Shown: positions 15,623-24,487, counted from the stretch's first letter. The stretch is 64,000 nucleotides of DNA from Actinomadura sp. K4S16 (GCF_008327685.1 NZ_BDDE01000030.1:1-64000), one strand, 5' to 3'. Notes: generated by a model not told the origin, from the sequence alone. A program made the numbers and translations.

Positions 15623-17977
15623 ATGGCGAAGGGCTTCAAGGGCAGGATCGCCCTGGACATCCGCGATTCGGAGCCGGACTGGGAGCCGTTCCTGTCGCCG
15701 TGGGCGTCCAAGGGCTCCCCGAACGTCCTGGTGATCGTGTGGGACGACGTCGGGTACGGGACGATGGACTGCTACGGCGGCCCGGTGAAGACGCCGACGA
15801 TGACCCGGATCGCGAACCTCGGCCTGCGCTACTCCAACTTCCACACCACCGCGCTGTGCTCGCCGAGCAGGGCCTCGCTGCTGAACGGACGCAACGCGAC
15901 CTCGAACGGGATGGCCACGGTCGCCGAGTTCAGCGCCGGGTTCCCCGGGATCTCCACCCGCATCCCGGTCGAGAACGGGTTCGTCTCCGAAGTCCTCGCC
16001 GAGCACGGCTACAACACCTACTGCGTCGGCAAATGGCACCTGACCCCGGGGTGGGAGACCAGCATGGCCGCCTACAAGGGCCGCTGGCCGCTCGGGTGCG
16101 GGTTCGAGCGGTTCTACGGCTTCCTCAACGGCGAGTCGAGCTCCTGGTATCCGAGCCTGGTCCACGACAACCACCAGATCGGCACGCCCGGGACGCCCGA
16201 GGAGGGCTACCACATCGCCAAGGACCTGTCCGACAAGGCCATCCAGTTCATCCGCGACGCCAAGGCGGTCCAGCCCGACAAGCCGTTCTTCATGTACCTG
16301 GCGCTCGACGCCGCCCACGCGCCGCATCACGTGTACAAGGAGTGGGCCGACCGGTACAGGGGCGTGTTCGACGAGGGGTACGAGGCGATCCGGCCCGAGA
16401 TCCTGCGCCGCCAGAAGCAGATCGGCCTGCTGCCCGAGGACACCGAACTGTCCGCGATCAATCCGCACGGCGAGCCGGAGGCCACGGGACCTGCCGGGCA
16501 GCCGTGGCCGCGACTCGACACCGTCCGGCCGTGGGACTCGCTGAGCGAGGGCGAGCGCCGGTTGTTCGTGCGGATGGCCGAGGTCTTCGCCGGCTACGTC
16601 TCCTACAGCGACGAGCAGCTCGGCCGGGTGATCGACTTCCTGGAGGCGGCCGGCGAGCTCGACAACACCATCATCGTGGCCGTCTCCGACAACGGCGGAA
16701 GCGGCGAGGGCGGACCGGACGGCACCTTCAACGAGTGGCGGTTCTTCAACGGCCTGCCGACCCCCGCGGAGTCGGTTCTCGAGCACATCGACGAACTCGG
16801 TACCCCTTCGTCCTACAACCACTACAACACCGGGTGGGCGTGGGCGTTCGACACCCCGTTCCCGTACTGGAAGCGCTGGGCCGGCTACGAGGGCGGCGTC
16901 GCGGACATGTGCCTGGTGGCTTGGCCCGCCAGGATCAAGGCCCGGGGCGAGGTGCGCCACCAGTACGTCCACGCCGTGGACGTGACCCCGACGCTCTACG
17001 ACCTGCTGGGCATCGAACCGCCGGAAGTGCTGAAGGGCCGCCCGCAGAGCCCGATCGAGGGGCAGAGCTTCGCGGCCTCGATCACCGACCCGTCCGCACC
17101 GGGCAAGCTCACGCAGTTCTACGCGATGCTGGGGCAGCGGGCGATCTACCACGACGGGTGGCTGGCCTGCACCGTCCACCCGCCGCTGAGCGGCTGGGGC
17201 AGGTTCGAGGAGGACGTGTGGGAGATCTACGACCTCACCCGGGACCGCGCCCAGTCCAGGAACCTGGCCGACCGGGAGCCCGAGCGGCTCGAACGGCTCA
17301 AGGGCCTGTGGCACTACCACGCCGGCATCTACAACGGCCTTCCGCTGGACGACCGCACCGCACTCGAACAGACCCTGTCCGAGCGCCCGCAGGGCACCCC
17401 GGCCCGGGACCGGTACGTCTACTACCCCGACTGCGCGCCGGTGCCGGAGCAGTCCGCCGTCATGACCAACGGCCGGTCGTACACGATCGTCGCCGGGGTC
17501 GACGTCCGCTCGGACGAGGTCGAGGGCGTCCTGTTCGTCCATGGCGGCGTCTCCGGCGGGCACAGCCTCTACATCAAGGACGGCCGCCTGACCTACGTCT
17601 ACAACTGGGTGGGCAGCCGCCTGCAGGTCGTGACGGCCGACCTGGCCATCGAGCCGGGCAGGCACACGTTCACGGCCGAGTTCAGGGCCGAGGGCCGCAG
17701 CACCGACCCCGAGATGCCCGGCACCACCGGAGACCTCACCCTCTACGTGAACGAGCAGCGGATGGCCGGCGCCCGCCTCGTCACCCAGCCCAGCTACTTC
17801 TGCCCCGTCGGGGACGGGCTCTGCGTGGGCCGCGCCGAGGGCTCACCCGTCACCCCCGACTACCGGCCGCCGTTCCGGTTCACCGGAGGCACCATCGACC
17901 GCGTCGTCATCGACGTCTCCGGCGACCGCTTCATCGACCACGAAGCGGAAGTGCGCGGCTGGCTGATGGTCGACTGA
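15623..17977 (+). CDS. Arylsulfatase (formylglycine-dependent)
   Basis: A 784-residue type I sulfatase hydrolysing sulfate esters. The N-terminal part (about residues 30-500) is the alkaline-phosphatase-like sulfatase fold: metal-binding VIVWDDVGYG, then the CSPSRASLLNGRN signature in which Cys79 of CSPSR would be converted to formylglycine, GKWHLTPG, and a second metal-ligand segment VSDNGGSGEGG. The C-terminal third (about 600-784) is a beta-rich, concanavalin-like tail seen in long actinobacterial arylsulfatases. There is no signal peptide, so it is likely cytoplasmic. Start 15623 has GGGGGAGAG upstream. No formylglycine-generating enzyme gene is in the window. Confidence 0.92.
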   Translation: MAKGFKGRIALDIRDSEPDWEPFLSPWASKGSPNVLVIVWDDVGYGTMDCYGGPVKTPTMTRIANLGLRYSNFHTTALCSPSRASLLNGRNATSNGMATVAEFSAGFPGISTRIPVENGFVSEVLAEHGYNTYCVGKWHLTPGWETSMAAYKGRWPLGCGFERFYGFLNGESSSWYPSLVHDNHQIGTPGTPEEGYHIAKDLSDKAIQFIRDAKAVQPDKPFFMYLALDAAHAPHHVYKEWADRYRGVFDEGYEAIRPEILRRQKQIGLLPEDTELSAINPHGEPEATGPAGQPWPRLDTVRPWDSLSEGERRLFVRMAEVFAGYVSYSDEQLGRVIDFLEAAGELDNTIIVAVSDNGGSGEGGPDGTFNEWRFFNGLPTPAESVLEHIDELGTPSSYNHYNTGWAWAFDTPFPYWKRWAGYEGGVADMCLVAWPARIKARGEVRHQYVHAVDVTPTLYDLLGIEPPEVLKGRPQSPIEGQSFAASITDPSAPGKLTQFYAMLGQRAIYHDGWLACTVHPPLSGWGRFEEDVWEIYDLTRDRAQSRNLADREPERLERLKGLWHYHAGIYNGLPLDDRTALEQTLSERPQGTPARDRYVYYPDCAPVPEQSAVMTNGRSYTIVAGVDVRSDEVEGVLFVHGGVSGGHSLYIKDGRLTYVYNWVGSRLQVVTADLAIEPGRHTFTAEFRAEGRSTDPEMPGTTGDLTLYVNEQRMAGARLVTQPSYFCPVGDGLCVGRAEGSPVTPDYRPPFRFTGGTIDRVVIDVSGDRFIDHEAEVRGWLMVD

Positions 17978-17988
17978 CTGCGGCCGTT

Positions 17989-18020
17989 CCAGCGACAATT
18001 TCCCCTGTTGCTGGGACAAT
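17989..18020 (+). promoter_or_regulatory. Small inverted repeat upstream of the thioredoxin-lipoprotein gene
   Basis: CCAGCGACA and TGTTGCTGG form a 9-bp stem (one G-T pair) around an 8-base loop (17989-18014), just after the sulfatase stop; GACAAT occurs twice, 21 bp apart (17994, 18015). It could be a weak terminator or an operator for the two-gene lipoprotein operon that begins at 18026. Confidence 0.35.
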
Positions 18021-18025
18021 GGGGT

Positions 18026-18559
18026 ATGTCCGCCGTCAGATTACGTCTGCTCCTGGCCATGCCGCTGCTGGCCGCCGCCTGCGGACCGGCCGGGGGAGCC
18101 GACGGGGTCGAGCGCCCCGAGACCGTCGCGACGACCGGACCGGCCCCGGCCTCGCCCACGAAGTCGCCGCGCGCGTACGACCGGAAGGCCGACCCCCGGG
18201 CCGAGATCGCGGCCGCGCTCGCGGGGGCCAAGGCGGACGGACGCCCCGTACTCCTCGATTTCGGTGCGGGGTGGTGCGGCGAATGCGCGACGCTGCAGTA
18301 CTTCTTCCACCTCCAGACCGTGCGGCCTCTTCTCGACCAATATCACCTGGTGAGTGTCGATGTCGGCCGGATCGACCGGCATCTGGACCTGGCCAGGAAG
18401 TACGGGGTGGACCTGAAGCGCACCGGGATCCCCGCCCTGGTCGTCCTCTCGCCCGAGGGTGAAGTGCGGACGGCCGGCAACAAGAGCCTCTATCCGGCCT
18501 CCGCCGGCGACCGGTTGCTGTCCGAGAACGTCGTCGCATTCCTCCGGCGCTGGAAGTGA
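18026..18559 (+). CDS. Thioredoxin-like lipoprotein
   Basis: A 177-residue membrane-anchored thiol-disulfide protein. The N-terminus is a lipoprotein signal, with hydrophobic core LRLLLAMPLLAAAC and lipid-accepting Cys19. After a Pro/Thr-rich linker, a thioredoxin fold begins near residue 55 with VLLDFGAGWCGECATL; the redox motif is CGEC (Cys84, Cys87). The cis-Pro loop is visible as RTGIPALVVLS. The protein resembles the C-terminal (gamma) domain of DsbD. The next gene encodes a DsbD N-terminal-like domain and overlaps by 4 bp, so the pair looks like a split DsbD-type electron relay outside the membrane. No CcdA/DsbD-beta membrane domain is encoded next to it. Confidence 0.82.
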   Translation: MSAVRLRLLLAMPLLAAACGPAGGADGVERPETVATTGPAPASPTKSPRAYDRKADPRAEIAAALAGAKADGRPVLLDFGAGWCGECATLQYFFHLQTVRPLLDQYHLVSVDVGRIDRHLDLARKYGVDLKRTGIPALVVLSPEGEVRTAGNKSLYPASAGDRLLSENVVAFLRRWK

Positions 18560-19023
18560 GACGGGCCCTCCTGCTCGCCGCCGTACTCCTCACCGGGTGC
18601 GGGCCGGCTCAGGAGTCGGCGGCCGCCCGGTTCACGGAGGGGGAGGTGGATGTGACGATCGCCGCCTCGACGCGTGCGGTGGAGGTGACCTTCCGCCCGA
18701 CCCGGCCCGGTTTCCACATCTACAGCCTCGATCTGCCGTCCGGCGGGCTCGGCGTCCCGACGCGGGTGGGCGTGCGGGCGGGCCTGGAGGCCACCGGCGC
18801 ACCCCGCGCCGATGAGGCGGTGCGCTGGCTGGATCTGCCGCTCCTGGACACGCGGCTCCCGGTCTACCCGGACGGACCGGTGACGATCTCGCTCCCGGTG
18901 CGCCGGACGGGTCCCGCAGCGGAGATCGTCGTCTCGTACGGCGCGTGCAGCCGCAGCGTGTGCCTCCCACCGGTGATCGACCGGGTGACGGCGGTGACGT
19001 TCGCGCAGGCCCGAGTGTTTTGA
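18556..19023 (+). CDS. DsbD alpha-domain-like lipoprotein
   Basis: A 155-residue lipoprotein (lipobox LLTGC, Cys15). The mature part is beta-rich and resembles the N-terminal periplasmic domain of DsbD: a pair of cysteines sits in YGACSRSVCLPPV (Cys131, Cys136), the place of the redox pair in DsbD-alpha, which receives electrons from a thioredoxin-like partner. It starts at GTG overlapping the TGA of the thioredoxin gene (GTGA), so the two are co-translated. Function as an extracytoplasmic thiol relay is inferred from the domain match and the neighbour. Confidence 0.68.
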   Translation: MRRALLLAAVLLTGCGPAQESAAARFTEGEVDVTIAASTRAVEVTFRPTRPGFHIYSLDLPSGGLGVPTRVGVRAGLEATGAPRADEAVRWLDLPLLDTRLPVYPDGPVTISLPVRRTGPAAEIVVSYGACSRSVCLPPVIDRVTAVTFAQARVF

Positions 19024-19079
19024 TTCCGCAGCGGGGGCAGGTCCTATTCGCCACCACCGTCGACTCTGCGGGGGCGAGA

Positions 19080-19655
19080 GTGAGCGAGCGATCGGAAGCG
19101 GCGGCCCACGACGTCGTCGACCTGCTGCTGCGGCAGCACGCCGAGATCCGGCAGCTGTTCGACCAGGTGGAGGCCGCCGCCGGGCACGAGCGGACCGCCG
19201 CCTTCGAGCGGCTGCGCCGGCTGCTGGCCGTCCACGAGACGGCCGAGGAGGAGGTCGTGCATCCCTACGCCCGCCGCCATATCGAGGGCGGCCGGGAGGT
19301 GGTCGACGCGCGCCTGGCCGAGGAGAACCAGGCCAAGCAGCTCCTGTCGGACCTCGACTACTTCGGCCCGACCAGTCCCGACTTCCTCCAGCGGCTCGGC
19401 GACCTGCGCCTGTCCGTCATGGACCACGCCCGGCACGAGGAGGAAGCGGAGTTCCCGCAGCTCCGCGAACACGCCTCCGAGCACGACCTGCGCAGGATGG
19501 CGACCGCCGTCAAGGCCGCCGAGGCCGTGGCGCCCACCCATCCGCACGTCGGGTTCGAGTCCGCCACGGCCAACCTGGTGGCCGGACCGTTCGCGGCCGC
19601 CGCCGACCGCGCCCGCGACGCCATCCGCAAGGCCCTCAGCAGGCAGAAGGACTGA
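19080..19655 (+). CDS. Hemerythrin-like (HHE) domain protein
   Basis: A 191-residue four-helix HHE-domain protein. Probable di-iron ligands are His20 (RQHAEIRQLF), His52, Glu56 and His61 (VHETAEEEVVHPY) and the DHARHEEEAEFPQL segment. A C-terminal extension of about 45 residues ends in a basic helix. Such proteins bind oxygen, NO or iron, or serve in stress responses. GTG 19080 is the first usable start in the homologous region, preceded by GGGGGCGAGA; longer in-frame readings overlap the lipoprotein gene. It lies 56 bp after the thiol-lipoprotein pair on the same strand. Confidence 0.83.
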   Translation: MSERSEAAAHDVVDLLLRQHAEIRQLFDQVEAAAGHERTAAFERLRRLLAVHETAEEEVVHPYARRHIEGGREVVDARLAEENQAKQLLSDLDYFGPTSPDFLQRLGDLRLSVMDHARHEEEAEFPQLREHASEHDLRRMATAVKAAEAVAPTHPHVGFESATANLVAGPFAAAADRARDAIRKALSRQKD

Positions 19656-19686
19656 CGCCCGACGTGCTCGCGCACACACGGCGGCT

Positions 19687-20700
19687 TCAACCGCGGCGTG
19701 GGGGAGTCAGGGGGCAGCCGCAGCTGCGGCGGATGATCAGCGCGGCGCGCAGGGGCCGTGTGGTGGCGCGGTCGTCGAGAAGCAGGCTCACGGCCTGGTG
19801 GGCCATCGCCTGGAGGGGCTGCTCGGTCACGGTGAGCGCCGGGGCGGTGTAGGCGGTGTCGGGGGTGCCGTCGAGGCTGACGACGGCGAGATCACCGGGG
19901 ACGCGCCGTCCGGCGGCATGGGCGGCCGCGAGGACCCCGATGGCCTGCTCGTCGGTGGCGCAGACCAGCGCCGCGGGCAGGGCGCCGTCGCCGATCAAGC
20001 GCTGGACGAGGGCGGCCGCCGCGGCGCGGGTGTACTCCGACCGCAGAAGGGGGGCGTCGGTGCCCGCTCCGGCGCGTTCCCAGGCGGCGCGGCGCTCGCC
20101 GACCGGCCCGGCGTCGTCCGGCCCGGCGAGGAAGGCGATCTCGGTATGCCCGTGGGACCGGAGGTGCTCGACGGCCTCGTGCACGGCGGCGGTGTTGTCG
20201 GCGTGCACCACGGGGGCCTGCGGCTCCTGCGGCCCGTGGTGGACGTAGACGGCGCGGACCCCCGCGCGCCGGGCATGGACGGCGGCGTCGGGCCCGCCGT
20301 CGGCGGAGACGATGACGAGCCCGTCGACCTGTGCCGCGAGGAACCGGTCGACCAGATGCTCCTGGCGCTCCGGCGAGTAGCCCGCGTTCCCGGTCAGGGA
20401 GAGCTTCTCCCGTTGCCCTAGAAGGTGCTCGATGTGCCGCCCCAGCGCGGCGAAGTACGGGTTGGAGGCGTCGGCCAGCACCAGGCCGACCACGCCGCTC
20501 GTGCGGGAGCGCAGGGCCCGGGCGATGCGGTTGGGCCGGTACTCCAGATCGGCGGCGGCGGCCAGCACCCGCTCCCGGGTGGCGGGCGCGACCGGCCGGG
20601 GCCCGTCGTTCAGCACGTAGCTGACGACCGCCGTCGAGGTTCCGGCCGCGCGGGCCACGTCCGCCAGCGTCGCCGGCCTGCCTGCTGCTCGCTTCGTCAT
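19687..20700 (-). CDS. LacI-family transcriptional regulator
   Basis: A 337-residue LacI/GalR regulator. The N-terminal helix-turn-helix and hinge are clear: ATLADVARAAGTSTAVVSYVL, RERVLAAAADLEYRPNRIAR (residues 8-57), followed by the sugar/nucleoside-binding domain from SGVVGLVLADASNPYFA. Start 20700 gives MTKRAAGRPATLADVA; an alternative ATG at 20712 adds four residues. A perfect palindrome lies 21 bp upstream, and the divergent gene encodes an adenosine-deaminase-like enzyme, so the effector may be a nucleoside or sugar. Autoregulation is likely because the palindrome sits in its own promoter region. Confidence 0.88.
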   Translation of the reverse strand: MTKRAAGRPATLADVARAAGTSTAVVSYVLNDGPRPVAPATRERVLAAAADLEYRPNRIARALRSRTSGVVGLVLADASNPYFAALGRHIEHLLGQREKLSLTGNAGYSPERQEHLVDRFLAAQVDGLVIVSADGGPDAAVHARRAGVRAVYVHHGPQEPQAPVVHADNTAAVHEAVEHLRSHGHTEIAFLAGPDDAGPVGERRAAWERAGAGTDAPLLRSEYTRAAAAALVQRLIGDGALPAALVCATDEQAIGVLAAAHAAGRRVPGDLAVVSLDGTPDTAYTAPALTVTEQPLQAMAHQAVSLLLDDRATTRPLRAALIIRRSCGCPLTPPRRG

Positions 20701-20720
20701 GACGCCTTGCATTCTGCCTG

Positions 20721-20734
20721 TCTAAACGTTTAGA
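20721..20734. promoter_or_regulatory. LacI-type operator palindrome
   Basis: TCTAAACGTTTAGA is a perfect 14-bp palindrome with the central CG and AAACGTTT core typical of LacI-family sites. It lies 21 bp upstream of the lacI-type start and 43 bp upstream of the adenosine deaminase start, so one bound regulator could control both genes. Confidence 0.82.
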
Positions 20735-20776
20735 TACTCACTCCCGCCTCCTCCACCCGGTGATCTGGACCTCGCG

Positions 20777-21754
20777 ATGAGCACTCATGCAGCGCCGCTA
20801 CCGCGCTACGAACTCCACTGCCACCTTGACGGCTCCGTCCGCCCGTCCACCGTCGCCGACCTCGCCCGCCGGCAGGGCGTCGAACTGGACCGGCCCGTCG
20901 ACGACCTCGTCATCGCCCCCGCCCACTGCCGCACCCTGACCGCCTACCTCGCCTACATCGACACCCCACTCCAAGTGCTCCAGACGCCCGAGGCTCTCAC
21001 CCGCGCCGCCCGTGAACTCGTCGAGGACTGGCTCGACGACGGTGTCGTGTACGGCGAGGTCCGCTTCGCGCCGCAGCTGCACCACCGCCGCGGGATGACC
21101 CTCGACGACGCGGTCCGCGCGGTCGCCGAGGGCCTTGCCCAAGGACGCGCCGCCACCGGCGTAGGGACGGGCCTGCTGCTGTGCTGCCTGCGCCACCAGA
21201 CTCCGGACGAAAGCCTCGCCGTGGCCGAGACCGCCGTGCGCCACCGCGGCCTGGTCGCCGGTCTCGATCTCGCCGGGGACGAGACCCTCTACCCCGCCCG
21301 CTCCCACAAGGCCGCCTTCGAACTGGCCCACGCCGCCGGCCTGCCCTGCACCGTCCACGCCGGTGAGGCCGCAGGGCCGGAGAGCATGTGGGAGGCCATC
21401 GACGTCCTCGGCGCCCACCGCATCGGCCACGGGGTCCGATGCACCGCCGACACCGCACTCCGCGACCGCCTGCGCACCGACGGGATCGCCCTGGAGATGT
21501 GCCCCACCAGCAACGTCCAGACAGGCGCCGTACCGAGTCTCCACGCCCACCCCGCGGCCCCCCTGCTGGCCGAAGGCGTGCCGGTCACCATCAGCACCGA
21601 CTGCCGCACCACCTCCGCCACCACCCTCCAGCACGAGTTCGACGCCCTCCGCAGAACGGCCCGCTGGACCGCCACCGAAGAATCCCGAACCCAATCCACC
21701 GCCGCCCAAGCCGCATTCACCCGCGACGGCGCCTCGAGCGAACGTGCTCGATAA
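20777..21754 (+). CDS. Adenosine deaminase-like metal-dependent hydrolase
   Basis: A 325-residue protein of the adenosine/AMP deaminase family, which removes the 6-amino group of adenosine (or a related purine) in purine salvage. The zinc ligands are visible: His14 and His16 in ELHCHLDGS, the HAGE segment (LPCTVHAGEAAGPESM) with a zinc His and catalytic Glu, GAHRIGHGVR with the catalytic His, and the Asp in ISTDCRTTS. In classical enzymes this last Asp is followed by a second Asp that contacts the purine; here it is Cys, so substrate preference may differ. Control by the divergent LacI regulator is likely. Confidence 0.85.
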   Translation: MSTHAAPLPRYELHCHLDGSVRPSTVADLARRQGVELDRPVDDLVIAPAHCRTLTAYLAYIDTPLQVLQTPEALTRAARELVEDWLDDGVVYGEVRFAPQLHHRRGMTLDDAVRAVAEGLAQGRAATGVGTGLLLCCLRHQTPDESLAVAETAVRHRGLVAGLDLAGDETLYPARSHKAAFELAHAAGLPCTVHAGEAAGPESMWEAIDVLGAHRIGHGVRCTADTALRDRLRTDGIALEMCPTSNVQTGAVPSLHAHPAAPLLAEGVPVTISTDCRTTSATTLQHEFDALRRTARWTATEESRTQSTAAQAAFTRDGASSERAR

Positions 21755-21970
21755 AGGCGCATCACCGCTTGCGGGCACCCTTACGCGCCGGTGCGAAGAC
21801 CGTGCACGTCGGAGAGGCCGACCCCATCGGTCGGAAAAGCCGGGACGGCGTCCATTGTCCTGGCTATCATGAGGGGGCGTAATCTTTGAGATATGCGGCA
21901 CTACGTCGCTATGGCTCCGTGTGTCGCGACTTTCCCGCCGCTATCGACGGTATTGCTTGCGGGGGCAGAA

Positions 21971-22900
21971 ATGATGGACGCGCCGAGGTCGATCACCATC
22001 AACGGAGATCTGGGCAGCGGTAAGAGCACCGTCGCCCGAATTCTGGCCGAGCGCCTCGGGCTGCCCACCGTCACCATGGGCGACGTCCACCGCCGGATGG
22101 CGGCCCAGCGCGGAATGACGTCCCTGCAGTTCAACCGGCAGTCGGAACGGGACCCGTCGATCGACGACCATGTGGACCGGATCCAGCGGGAGATGGCCGC
22201 CTCCGCCGAACCGGTGATCGTCGACAGCCGGTTGGGGTGGCATTTCTTCACGGACGCGTTCAAAGCGCATTTCATCGTCGATCCGAAGGTGGCCGCCCGC
22301 CGGGTGATGGGGCGGGGCGCGGGAGCCGTCGAGCGGTACGCCTCCGAGGCCGAGGCCCGGCGGCACCTCGAAGAGCGCAGTGAGAGCGAGCGGCAGCGCT
22401 TCCTGCGGCGCTACCACGTCGACAAGGCCCGCCTCCGGAACTACGACCTGGTTCTCGACACGACGGAGATCAGCCCCGAGCGGGCCGCTGACATCGTGGT
22501 GGACGCGCTGTCGAGGCAGGAGGGCGGCGGGCCGGCGCTGCTGCTGCATCCGGCCAGGCTCTATCCGACGGAACGGCACCCCGACCGCCCCGACGCGTAC
22601 CTAGACCTCCCGGCGCACTCCGCCCCGGACGCGTCGGAGATCGGTGTCGGCCGCTCCGGCACCCGGTTCTTCGTCGTGCGCGGCCATCGGCATGTCGCGG
22701 CGGCCCTGGCCGGCCGGCGCCCCTTCGTCCGGGCCGAACTGGTGGCGGAAGACGGCGAGGAGCTCCCCGAGGGAACGACGGCGGAACGCTTCTTCGAGAG
22801 CCGGACCGGGCTCGAGGAGATCAGAAGCTGGCGGCGGGCCTATGCGATCGATCTGGCGTTGCCGCGCCATCTGCCCCCCGGCGCCCGCGCCCCCTGGTGA
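21971..22900 (+). CDS. P-loop kinase (cytidylate-kinase-like) with C-terminal ParB-like segment
   Basis: A 309-residue two-part protein. The N-terminal half (to about residue 185) is a P-loop nucleotide kinase of the cytidylate-kinase-like/AAA_18 type: Walker A GDLGSGKST (residues 12-20), GLPTVTMGDVHRR, the substrate segment VIVDSRLGWHFF and an Arg-rich lid. The C-terminal ~110 residues are not kinase-like; the RFFVVRGHRHVAAALAGRRP segment resembles the GxRR box of ParB/sulfiredoxin-like domains. Start 21971 has GGGGGCAG upstream; a second ATG follows at 21974. The 216 bp before it hold nothing recognisable. The substrate is unknown, and it may belong functionally to the nSTAND/HExxH region that begins just downstream on the other strand. 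Confidence 0.72.
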   Translation: MMDAPRSITINGDLGSGKSTVARILAERLGLPTVTMGDVHRRMAAQRGMTSLQFNRQSERDPSIDDHVDRIQREMAASAEPVIVDSRLGWHFFTDAFKAHFIVDPKVAARRVMGRGAGAVERYASEAEARRHLEERSESERQRFLRRYHVDKARLRNYDLVLDTTEISPERAADIVVDALSRQEGGGPALLLHPARLYPTERHPDRPDAYLDLPAHSAPDASEIGVGRSGTRFFVVRGHRHVAAALAGRRPFVRAELVAEDGEELPEGTTAERFFESRTGLEEIRSWRRAYAIDLALPRHLPPGARAPW

Positions 22901-22936
22901 CCGCCGGGGGCGCCCGCCGACCGCGGCGGCTTCCCT

Positions 22937-24487
22937 TCACACGGAGTGGCGCGCCGCCCAGCCGCCGCTCATGCGGGCGAAGGCCCGGTGCAGTTCCCGG
23001 CTGACGAGCCCGTCGCCCGGCAGCCGGGCCGAGGCCCAGGACAGCGACTGGATGGCCTCACCGGTCTCGCCGCGAGCCATCTGGATCCTGCCGACCGATG
23101 CCAGCAGGGCGCCGACGAGGGTTCCGGCCCGGTGCGCCTCGGCCAGGACCGCCGCTTCCGCGTAGAAGTGCTCTGCTTCGGCCGGATCACCGGCCTCGTA
23201 GGCGGCGTCGCCGAGCAGGATCCGGGCCTGGAGGCCCTGTCCCATGCCTTCGGCCAGGTCGAGCGCGGTCAGGGCGGCCCGCCGGGCCAGGCGGGTGTCG
23301 CACCGGTCGAGCGCGTGGGCCGCCGCGGCCACCCAATCCCCGGCTCGGAAGGAGGGGCTCGGCAAGGACGGCGCCCGCCGGCTCAATGCGTCGATCGGCT
23401 CGGCCAGGCGCGGCGAGGCGGTGGTGAAGAGCCCGTTCCGGGCGGGGAGCAGGACGTGCCTGTCCGTCAGTACATCCGCGACGTCCTGGGGGAGCGGGGG
23501 CGTGGTGGGCTCACGGCCCAGCGATGCCAACCGCTCCGCGATCGTCTGGGGGTCATCGGACGTGAGGGCGGCGGCCCAGGCGATGTCCTTCCAGATGCCC
23601 TCCGCGATCCAGTCGCTGACCAGGCTCCTGGTGATGCGCTCCGGTCCGAGGAACGGGGCCTCCGGCCAGGCGCGCCACAGGCCTGCCGCCACATGCTGGA
23701 GAACGGGCGGATGGACCACCCCGGCACCGTCCGAGGCGGGCTCCCCCTCTTCGGCGTGCTCTCCGGTCTCGGGCGCCGGGCCGAGGGCCCGGGCGAGCGC
23801 GCCGACGGCGGCGCGTGACAGCGATCTCCGTCGCCCGGCGGACTCCAGCGCCGCACCGACCGCGCCCGCGGCACGGGGCGCCGGCAGGCCGGTCAGCTCG
23901 AACTCCGCCGTCCCGGCGAAGGCGAACGCCTCGGCGATCTCGTTCTCATGACCGGACCGGACGCTGAAGAGCACGTGCAGCGAGGGATGGCGCCGGACCG
24001 TCTCCCGTAAATCGTCCAGCAGCGCGCGGTGGCCGTCCTGATCGCAGCCGCCGAACAGCCGCTCCGCCTGGTCGACGGCGAGGAGGACCGGGCCGGGGCG
24101 GTAGGCGAGTTCGTCGAGGTACCGGCCGACGGTGGTGTCGGCCACCGCGGTCGGCGGCATCTCCGGCAGCCAGCCGCGGAGCAGCGAGTAGGCGGGCCGC
24201 CCGCTCTCCGGCAGCGCACCGCTGGGGTGGTCCGCGTGGCGGGCCAGGCGCCCGGGAGGCAGCACGTCGTGGGCCGTCTCACGCAGTAGGGGATAGGCCC
24301 CGGCCTCCAGGAGCGACGTCTTGCCGGTGCCCGGGGCGCCGTGGAGGACCGTGACCCGGGACGTGCCCCAGAGGGCGGCCAGGCTCCGGGTCTCCTCGCT
24401 CCTCCCGTGGAAGAAGGCGGCCTCGTCAGGGCGGTAAGGGCGCGATCCGGGAAATGGCGGCTCCCGCCCCGGCGGGGATTCTCCCAT
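22937..24487 (-). CDS. nSTAND (novel STAND NTPase 1-like) protein
   Basis: A 516-residue STAND-type NTPase. PFPGSRPYRPDEAAFFHGR is the characteristic entry motif of the nSTAND1 group, followed by Walker A HGAPGTGKTS (about residues 49-58) and Walker B VLLAVDQAERLFGG (Asp139). A winged-helix-like region follows, and the last ~110 residues contain TPR-like helical pairs (ARILLGDAAYEAGDPAEAEH and similar). STAND proteins act as switches that oligomerise on sensing a ligand and often work in signalling, antiphage defence or natural-product loci. The start is uncertain: ATG 24487 gives the family N-terminus but has no clear ribosome-binding site; GTG 24496 or TTG 24532 are alternatives. It lies 63 bp downstream of the 61-aa peptide gene on the same strand. 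Confidence 0.8.
   Translation of the reverse strand: MGESPPGREPPFPGSRPYRPDEAAFFHGRSEETRSLAALWGTSRVTVLHGAPGTGKTSLLEAGAYPLLRETAHDVLPPGRLARHADHPSGALPESGRPAYSLLRGWLPEMPPTAVADTTVGRYLDELAYRPGPVLLAVDQAERLFGGCDQDGHRALLDDLRETVRRHPSLHVLFSVRSGHENEIAEAFAFAGTAEFELTGLPAPRAAGAVGAALESAGRRRSLSRAAVGALARALGPAPETGEHAEEGEPASDGAGVVHPPVLQHVAAGLWRAWPEAPFLGPERITRSLVSDWIAEGIWKDIAWAAALTSDDPQTIAERLASLGREPTTPPLPQDVADVLTDRHVLLPARNGLFTTASPRLAEPIDALSRRAPSLPSPSFRAGDWVAAAAHALDRCDTRLARRAALTALDLAEGMGQGLQARILLGDAAYEAGDPAEAEHFYAEAAVLAEAHRAGTLVGALLASVGRIQMARGETGEAIQSLSWASARLPGDGLVSRELHRAFARMSGGWAARHSV

Noticed and set aside
22901..22936. Terminator between the kinase fusion and the nSTAND gene
   Set aside because: CCGCCG and CGGCGG can pair, but the stem is only six bases with a 17-base loop in GC-rich DNA, so it is not distinguishable from chance.
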